Positions 56,561-64,000 of a stretch of 64,000 bases of DNA are shown here, one piece after another; the stretch's first letter is position 1; each line of letters starts with the position of its first letter. The DNA is from Pectinophora gossypiella (taxonomy: Eukaryota; Arthropoda; Insecta; Lepidoptera; Gelechiidae), in contig NC_065404.1 in assembly GCF_024362695.1 (NCBI RefSeq), positions 12,998,604 to 13,062,603 on the forward strand, given 5' to 3'. Under the pieces are notes generated by a model. The model made no database searches. It was not told where the DNA came from and saw only the letters and a program-made list of their open reading frames with translations. Both the position numbers and the translations under genes were made by a program.

Positions 56561-56820
56561 TTGTCCGAAAGTAAGATGATCCGTGCTTCGGAAGGCACGT
56601 TAAACCTTGGTCGCGGTAACTACTTACTAATGTAAGTAAGTAGTCGTTACATCAATGCAATTCAATTTTCAATTATTTATTGCATTCAATGTAGTAGTTA
56701 GAACGGAAGGCGATTGGGGCAACCACCTTTCTACACGCCCTATCTATGGAGTAATGGCGATTACTCCACCGACAAGAGCGCAGCTCTTAAATAAAGAGAG
56801 AGAGAGAGAATATAGTACAA
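56545..56820 (+). repeat. SINE fragments
   Basis: 56545-56650 is the middle of SINE family A ('gatccgtgcttcggaaggca', 'actaatgtaagtaagtagtc'). 56700-56820 is a separate repeat-like tail with a (ag)n stretch. Confidence 0.6.
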
Positions 56821-56824
56821 TGGG

Positions 56825-57715
56825 GTGTCGCATGGGCATAAGAACTATAACATGGACCCTGTAGGGCACAGCAACTTTGAAGGAAAGAGAGGAAGTGTGT
56901 ATTAAAACTCAGTCACTCTTAGCATGGGACTGTTGCGGTATCGCGATTCGGTGCAGGGAAGTGATGTGTTCTTTCTGTACGTATAACGTACGTGTTACCA
57001 GGAAGAAAAGGTACAAGGGACTCAAAAACATACTTATGTTTAACTCCCTTGTATATACTATACTCCTCTGCCTACCCTTTCAGAGATGCAGGCGTGGAGT
57101 GCTCAGAAACACGTTTTTAATTCTAAACATACCATGAAGCCATTTCACTGTATTGAAGACAAGAGAAACCTTAAACAGCAACTTAGAAGAAAAAGTAATT
57201 GTTTCATCTTACAATTAAAAGTTGTTTTAAAATTTCATGCCTAACAAAGGTAATCTCGTGACCCTTTCTTGACCTCTGATGAACTAAGGTGACATTTAAA
57301 ACCATCCAACAAGTATTTGAATTTGTCAGAAAATAAATTTAAAGCTCATGTGAAGCTTACTTAATGTAAAAAACCTTATTATAGAATTAATGATTACCTA
57401 CATGATAAAAATGCCCGGTATTCAATGTGTTTCTCTAGTTATTAAATAACTTGTAATGTATACCTACATTTATTTAAAAGATGTGTTGCTGTTGCAGTTT
57501 CTTGTCATTTCTTCTCCTCTGCCATAACAACTTGCGAATTGACGTAGATTTAAAAATGTTAAAATGACCGTCAACAAGTTTATCTATGATAATTACTTTA
57601 AATAAGTGATTCTGACTCAGATTCATCACATTTTGTATGATTGTCTCTATAGATTATTACTTATGGCATTGTACCACTTGATTGTCGGAAAGAATAATAT
57701 TTGATACCGCGTTTT
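56825..57715. other. Intergenic DNA
   Basis: No gene or repeat that I can assign. Confidence 0.35.
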
Positions 57716-57719
57716 AGAA

Positions 57720-57840
57720 AACACGCTAAGCCGTTGGCCGTTCACTGCCGGAAGGGGTAGGGTATGTTCCTTACCCCTTCTGGAAGATTGAGTAAAGGCC
57801 TGGGTCCAGAAGTAGGATGTATATATACGAGTAGGGTGAT
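57720..57840 (+). repeat. Decayed SINE tail with short hairpin
   Basis: 'gagtaaaggcctgggtccag' and 'aagtaggatgtatatata' are a worn tail. 'ggaaggggtagggtatgtt' pairs with 'ccttaccccttctgg' to give a ~10-bp stem. Confidence 0.5.
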
Positions 57841-58710
57841 GTTAATTGACTAATCACTTAGCAAGTGTATTACAGTTCGAAAATAACTTGTCAAAGCATG
57901 ACGCTTGCCTGCAACTTCTCAACTCCTAAAGGCTTTATGCAAATGACTCATCATCCATTTGTTATGCGCTGAATAATAACCGATTGATAAAATCGCCCGA
58001 CGCCGCTGCCTGTGACAATTCGCACTCGAATCCAACAACAACAATAGCACCGTACCACCACATTACTCTGACCCCTCCCATTTTCTCTTCACAGCAATTT
58101 TGCACCGCCTAGAAACTTTATAGGGTGGTGTCACGGCTCTTCAATAACTGGCGAAGCACAAGCCACCCACCAACTATTCAGCATGTTATTCAACTCGTGT
58201 GATGGATCACAATTTCAGACAACATTGTATGAAAACAAATGACGTTCATATAATGGCTCGGCTAGGGATATGGTTCTGGTATAGATTATGGAGTAATCAT
58301 TTTTTATCGGTTTAAAAAACTCTTATAATATCTTAATATCTTACTGCAACTACTTATGTCTACATATAGATAAATAATTCAATTTGTCCTAAAATTAAGT
58401 AATAAGTAGAAACTACTGTTAGGAACGTAGTAAGTTCTTTTTAAAAACAAAAAGTACCTAGTCGAAACCTCCTTGCAGAATGACTTCTTGAGAAATCCTT
58501 AGTGCAAAAAATCTATAAAGTAGCTACTTTGAGGGTGGCAGCCAGCGACCACTACCGAAGCCGCAGATCCAATGGCATGCTGCGTTTACTTAATAAAGCT
58601 CTATACAGTAGACAGGCATTAGTCACTAAAACACTGCTTTAAATATCCCCATCTTTTTCACCAAATTCATCATCGCTATAACAAAAATACATAGAAACTA
58701 CTTTTAATCG
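57841..58710. other. Intergenic DNA
   Basis: No gene or repeat recognised up to the left arm of the inverted duplication. Confidence 0.4.
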
Positions 58711-60209
58711 CACTCATCAGCTACGCTACTCAACTCAAAGCTAATAGATGGATGGAAATCCAAATTCACCTATCCGCTAATAATGGTCGAACAAATCACA
58801 CAACATCAAACCAAATATCGGCAAAGCGTACCGGATATACCGCAATGGGAGATTAATGTGTTTCGGAAACAAATATAGGCCGTGTTGTACTGGTTCCGAT
58901 TCTATATTACCCCTCTAGATTGCACTCTCAACTGTCCATAGTCTACATGAATCCCAAGATTACTGCATTTATAAAATAGGCTGGAGAGTTTCCAAAAATA
59001 TTATGAAACGAAAATGAACCAAAAATTGAATTATTTCAAAAAATATATTGTACGTAGCGTGATTAAAATGGTGTTTTGAACTTGGGGGTTAAAATGGCCA
59101 CATCGAAGCAATTCATCTAAGAAAGCAATATTGCAATTTGACATTGCACATATAAAAGTAAGTGCGCAATGCAAACAAATGTCAAATTTCAATATTGCTT
59201 TCTTAGATGAATTGCTTCGATGTGGCCATTTTAACCATCAAGTACATGCGAATGACAGACGTGATGTAAAGCCACTTGTCGTAAACAGACTCGCCGTAGC
59301 GGGAATCGCCGTTCGGGGAGTCGCTGTCAACGCTACAATTCGTCTACATTGCGTGTGGAGGAATCTACTTTTTAAATTATAATACCTACGTTCAAAAGTT
59401 CAGCCCTCATTGCCTGTTAAGGGGGGTAGAGTCGCAAGTCGATTAAAACGACGTACTGCACCTAAATTAGAGGAACAGGTTAGAAATCAATTGCGTAGCC
59501 ATAATATCATATTGTAGATTTGTTTCTTCCCGGATTTTACACATGTTATCTTTCAATATTCAAACAATATTTCAATATGTATGATTTATTTTATAATACT
59601 ATTATTAGGTTAACGTATACAGGGTGGGTGTTAGTGACATCGTACCGAATACTGAGAGAGATGTTTCAGACCATAATTCTGAGTTAATATTAAAGTGAAA
59701 TTATCCGTCGCAAAATTCGTGATTTTTTTTTAATTACCTACTTACTTTCAATTCTATACTTTTGCGATGGAAATTTTGACTTGATATTAACTCAGAATAA
59801 CGAGCTGAATCACCCTCCTCAGTATTCGTTACGATGTCACTTACACCCCATACGTACAGGTAGCCAGGTGTTAATGACACCGTAACTAATACTGAGGGGG
59901 ATGATTCAGTTGGTATCAAGTGGAATTTTCCGACAGACTCAAAGTTTTCGTTACGATACGTCACTAGCTGTGTTGCCTGATTTAAGTAAATATTAAATGA
60001 AACTATAATATATTTCCTGATCATATAAAGCGATTAATGATGATTTGTTGAACGCAATAACATAGTAGAATCGTTTACGTTGGGGTTGTTACGAGCGAGT
60101 GACCGGAGTGACTGATATCATGGATACTGAGATAAGAACTGCCTGATTACTAACGTATCATAGGTAATCACATGTATGAATTTCGTAGTTTATAAATATA
60201 GTTTGTAGA
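58711..60209 (+). repeat. Left arm of large inverted duplication
   Basis: 1,499 bp whose reverse complement is 61410-62908. The segments I compared base by base differ only at 59612 (A, where the partner implies T). Positions pair as left + right = 121619 with no indel. The arm contains a ~138-bp palindromic MITE (59093-59230), a family-M MITE (about 59618-59960), and otherwise unassigned DNA. The open frames in it (59131-59382 and 59734-60024) are mirrored in the other arm and show no sign of being genes. Confidence 0.95.
59093..59230. repeat. Palindromic MITE inside the left arm
   Basis: 'atggccacatcgaagcaatt' with 'catctaagaaagcaatattg' is followed, after about 30 bp, by its inverse. A mirrored copy lies at 62389-62526 in the right arm. 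Confidence 0.85.
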
Positions 60210-60217
60210 TACAGAAT

Positions 60218-60500
60218 TCCCGACGACCTGATTACTCTAGCCTAGCGACACCAAACACTTCAGAACCCTGATACTGACCCTACCACCGGCGTGGTCAACG
60301 ATTTTGCTTATTCAGTGTTTATCGCTATCGACTCACTAGGGTCGATTAATTCTTTCAAACATTCTTCCTCTCAGACGACGCCATGAGCCGAGGTTCGCGC
60401 CCAACTGGGTACCTTCAAGCCTGTTGTCTTAAATTTTGTACCGGGTGAGAGCCCTCAGCGTTCCCCATTTGTCCATCTACAATAAGTCACGTCAAAAAAA
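60218..60500 (+). mobile_element. 5'-truncated Jockey-type LINE stub with TSD
   Basis: Plus-strand relative of the 14.9-20.4 kb LINE end, clearly diverged ('gcgacaccaaacacttcaga' to 'caataagtcacgtc' plus A7). The 10-bp duplication GATACAGAAT lies at 60208-60217 and 60501-60510. Its left duplication overlaps the inner edge of the left inverted arm by two bases. Confidence 0.9.
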
Positions 60501-60539
60501 GATACAGAATGTTTTATTTCTGAAGTCTTTGATGAGTGG

Positions 60540-60630
60540 AAGAAGCCAAAGTGGTGTGTCATGGTCAAGATCGTAGTAAATGGGATTCCGTGGTCTCTGC
60601 CTACTCCAATTGGAAACAGGCGTGATCTTA
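60540..60630 (+). pseudogene. RTE-like LINE tail fragment
   Basis: 'gtcaagatcgtagtaaatgg' and 'attccgtggtctctgcctac' correspond to the DR-S-K-W and V-V-S-A end of the 56.2-kb remnant, in the opposite orientation. Confidence 0.6.
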
Positions 60631-60966
60631 CGTATGTATTACATCATTGCCAAAATAACTTCAATTTTTCTGCTTTTATTTATTATTTTATTTATTATTT
60701 TTCTGATTGACCTGCGGCTACTTTTATGGCATAATTTCGTTTCGCCGTCAGAATATTCAAATTGTAATATTAGTGACTGATACCACTTTGAATGAGTGAC
60801 TACTTTGAATATTTTCATTAAATATACAATGAGTATTTTTATTTTTCTAATCTCTGCAATTTGTACAAAATAACGAATCCATACAATTCACAGTCGGTCA
60901 GTATTGACATTGAGTTTTGAAATAAAAAACTTTTTTGTGGGAAACCATTTAACTTATCTATATATA

Positions 60967-61412
60967 TACAGGGTGTTAGTGACATCGTAACAAAAACTTT
61001 AAGGGGTGATTGAGGCCATGATTCTGAGATGATATCAAGTGGAATTTTCCGTCGCAAAAGTATGGAACTGAAAATAATTTAAAAAAACACAAAAATTTTC
61101 ATGAATATTCAGACTGAAAATTCCACTTGATATCAACTCAGAATCGTGGTCTGAACCATCCCCCTCAGTATTCGTTACGGTGTCACTAACACCCATACTT
61201 ACTTGTATGGCTACCGTATGTACTTGTGCGGGGTGTAAGTGACATCGTAACGAATACTGAGGGGGATGATTCAGCTGATTATTCTGAGTTAATATCAAGT
61301 GGAATTTTTCATCGCAAAAGTATAGAATTGAAAATCATTTTAAAAAACTAAAAAAAAATCATGAATTTTGCGACGAAAAAATCCACCTGATATTAACTCA
61401 GAATCATGGTCT
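60967..61412 (+). repeat. Compound MITE family M, interrupted copy
   Basis: Starts 'tacagggtgttagtgacatc'. The alpha unit is complete, and the beta unit breaks off at 61412, where the inverted arm begins. Its missing end is found at 63227-63272 ('gaatcatccccctgagt' to 'actaacaccctgta'). Removing 61413-63226 restores one ~492-bp element. Confidence 0.88.
61095..61412 (+). repeat. Direct duplication, copy 1 (D1)
   Basis: 318 bp repeated at 62909-63226 in the same orientation. The only difference I found is G against A in 'gaatcgtgg/gaatcatgg' (61146 region). It abuts the inner edge of the right arm. Confidence 0.92.
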
Positions 61413-62908
61413 ACAAACTATATTTATAAACTACGAAATTCATACATGTGATTACCTATGATACGTTAGTAATCAGGCAGTTCTTATCTCAGTATCCATG
61501 ATATCAGTCACTCCGGTCACTCGCTCGTAACAACCCCAACGTAAACGATTCTACTATGTTATTGCGTTCAACAAATCATCATTAATCGCTTTATATGATC
61601 AGGAAATATATTATAGTTTCATTTAATATTTACTTAAATCAGGCAACACAGCTAGTGACGTATCGTAACGAAAACTTTGAGTCTGTCGGAAAATTCCACT
61701 TGATACCAACTGAATCATCCCCCTCAGTATTAGTTACGGTGTCATTAACACCTGGCTACCTGTACGTATGGGGTGTAAGTGACATCGTAACGAATACTGA
61801 GGAGGGTGATTCAGCTCGTTATTCTGAGTTAATATCAAGTCAAAATTTCCATCGCAAAAGTATAGAATTGAAAGTAAGTAGGTAATTAAAAAAAAATCAC
61901 GAATTTTGCGACGGATAATTTCACTTTAATATTAACTCAGAATTATGGTCTGAAACATCTCTCTCAGTATTCGGTACGATGTCACTAACACCCACCCTGT
62001 ATACGTAAACCTAATAATAGTATTATAAAATAAATCATACATATTGAAATATTGTTTGAATATTGAAAGATAACATGTGTAAAATCCGGGAAGAAACAAA
62101 TCTACAATATGATATTATGGCTACGCAATTGATTTCTAACCTGTTCCTCTAATTTAGGTGCAGTACGTCGTTTTAATCGACTTGCGACTCTACCCCCCTT
62201 AACAGGCAATGAGGGCTGAACTTTTGAACGTAGGTATTATAATTTAAAAAGTAGATTCCTCCACACGCAATGTAGACGAATTGTAGCGTTGACAGCGACT
62301 CCCCGAACGGCGATTCCCGCTACGGCGAGTCTGTTTACGACAAGTGGCTTTACATCACGTCTGTCATTCGCATGTACTTGATGGTTAAAATGGCCACATC
62401 GAAGCAATTCATCTAAGAAAGCAATATTGAAATTTGACATTTGTTTGCATTGCGCACTTACTTTTATATGTGCAATGTCAAATTGCAATATTGCTTTCTT
62501 AGATGAATTGCTTCGATGTGGCCATTTTAACCCCCAAGTTCAAAACACCATTTTAATCACGCTACGTACAATATATTTTTTGAAATAATTCAATTTTTGG
62601 TTCATTTTCGTTTCATAATATTTTTGGAAACTCTCCAGCCTATTTTATAAATGCAGTAATCTTGGGATTCATGTAGACTATGGACAGTTGAGAGTGCAAT
62701 CTAGAGGGGTAATATAGAATCGGAACCAGTACAACACGGCCTATATTTGTTTCCGAAACACATTAATCTCCCATTGCGGTATATCCGGTACGCTTTGCCG
62801 ATATTTGGTTTGATGTTGTGTGATTTGTTCGACCATTATTAGCGGATAGGTGAATTTGGATTTCCATCCATCTATTAGCTTTGAGTTGAGTAGCGTAGCT
62901 GATGAGTG
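61410..62908 (-). repeat. Right arm of large inverted duplication
   Basis: Inverted copy of 58711-60209, 1,499 bp. It overlaps D1 by the three bases TCT (61410-61412) and is followed directly by D2. Confidence 0.95.
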
Positions 62909-63226
62909 ATTTTCATGAATATTCAGACTGAAAATTCCACTTGATATCAACTCAGAATCATGGTCTGAACCATCCCCCTCAGTATTCGTTACGGTGTCAC
63001 TAACACCCATACTTACTTGTATGGCTACCGTATGTACTTGTGCGGGGTGTAAGTGACATCGTAACGAATACTGAGGGGGATGATTCAGCTGATTATTCTG
63101 AGTTAATATCAAGTGGAATTTTTCATCGCAAAAGTATAGAATTGAAAATCATTTTAAAAAACTAAAAAAAAATCATGAATTTTGCGACGAAAAAATCCAC
63201 CTGATATTAACTCAGAATCATGGTCT
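62909..63226 (+). repeat. Direct duplication, copy 2 (D2)
   Basis: Second copy of 61095-61412; it continues into the true right end of the family-M MITE, so D2 marks where the original locus resumes. Confidence 0.92.
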
Positions 63227-63302
63227 GAATCATCCCCCTGAGTATTCGTTACGATGTCACTAACACCCTGTATATTCTAAAAGTACGTACCTGTAACGTA
63301 CA

Positions 63303-63353
63303 TACGTGTGTGTGTGTGGGTGTGTGTGTCTGTGTGTGTGTGTGTGTAAGTGT
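63303..63353. repeat. (GT)n microsatellite
   Basis: About 50 bp of GT with GGGT and CT interruptions. Confidence 0.92.
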
Positions 63354-63355
63354 GG

Positions 63356-63660
63356 TACATCGGGGAGCGCCGGTTCGAACACCGGTACCGGACTTGCACC
63401 AATGAGTTATTAATTTATCTTAAGTGCAGTTTTCACTATCACAGTTGGATCGACCATTACGTATACACGGTGATACGACTCACGACCTATCACATTAGAC
63501 TAAAGAAAAAGCTCGGTGAGGCGTGGATTAGTTCATCTTGCGATAAATGTACCTCTGGCAACCCCAATTGGGATATAGTCGTGAGTCTATTATGTTATGT
63601 GTTGTTATGTTTGTACCAACAGTTTCAAAACATCGTGTCCTACTTCCTTGAGCAATAAAC
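63356..63660 (+). repeat. SINE family D copy
   Basis: 'gagcgccggttcgaacaccg' is a B-box-like segment. 'tgaggcgtggattagttcat' and 'accccaattgggatatagtc' are shared with fragments at 28.4 and 42.9 kb. Confidence 0.6.
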
Positions 63661-64000
63661 TTCATTGAGAGGTCAACTCGTCAATAATAATCCAATTGTC
63701 GTTTCATTCTAGGCTTTATTCGTGCTTTGTACTGAATTATAATTAAATTATTGATGTAGCGCAAGTGGGCACATTGTGCGGTTTGATAATAGGAAAATCT
63801 GTCAACATAGGAACAATGCAGGAAGTTACATGGATCAGGAATTAGCAGTCATTGTCCCCGCACAATAGACGCGGCGACGTCGCACAATCTAATTAGATAG
63901 CATTACTATTTCATATAGCTAAGTGCGGAGTGTGAGGTATTGAAGACTTAGCTCTATCTTACTCTAACATAGTTTATACCTACCTACATAATATTTATTC
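63661..64000. other. Intergenic DNA
   Basis: No gene or repeat recognised at the window end. Confidence 0.4.

Noticed and set aside
59131..62488. Matching frames of 83 and 96 residues in both inverted arms as a duplicated gene pair
   Set aside because: They overlap palindromic MITEs, lack poly(A) or splice signals, and are identical only because the arms are copies.

Overview
The window looks like one piece of a moth or butterfly (Lepidoptera) genome. It is AT-rich, non-coding in most places, and densely packed with repeats typical of lepidopteran DNA: tRNA-derived SINE heads, tails built on a 'cccagcagtggga' block, short palindromic MITEs, LINE 3' ends, and TAGGTACCTA-type low-complexity motifs. 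Eukaryotic signals (GT/AG splice sites, AATAAA signals, a TCAGT initiator) fit, and nothing prokaryotic is present. The species cannot be named from the sequence.

Region by region. 0-8 kb: SINE and LINE fragments, a young 265-bp 3' stub of a Jockey-type LINE (4008-4272), a hairpin repeat (5082-5506), a CA microsatellite, and a tandem array of ~250-bp units carrying paired 'GGCCATCTTG' motifs (5951-6900). 8-14.8 kb: SINEs, including one with 5S-rRNA-like promoter boxes (10434-10736). 14858-20401: a full-length, apparently intact Jockey-clade LINE on the minus strand (ORF1 gag-like, ORF2 endonuclease plus reverse transcriptase, poly(A), 12-bp target-site duplication). 20.4-33 kb: intergenic, with SINEs, MITEs and a CpG-rich promoter-like block at 29.64-29.99 kb. 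33.4-38.7 kb: the best host gene, with a short 5' exon, two coding exons giving a 169-residue Ser-rich protein, and an unusually repeat-free ~4-kb stretch that may be a long 3' UTR. A small divergent gene may share its promoter. Clusters of CTCF-like core motifs lie on both sides (33.17-33.34 and 39.44-39.58 kb). 40.4-43.7 kb: two further minus-strand candidates, a terminal exon (40403-40849) and a single-exon gene for a proline-rich, single-pass membrane protein (43276-43644). 44-58 kb: mostly repeats and unannotated intergenic DNA. 58.7-63.3 kb: a large near-perfect inverted duplication (two 1,499-bp arms) combined with a 318-bp direct duplication, which reads as a template-switching rearrangement.

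The LINE makes its own replication proteins, and its 3' end recurs at least six more times as truncated or decayed copies (4008, 8770, 23330, 45351, 50000, 60218). Four of the seven copies have recognisable target-site duplications, so this family has been repeatedly active here. The SINEs carry no proteins and must depend on LINE machinery. The host genes are few, short and unidentified by family.
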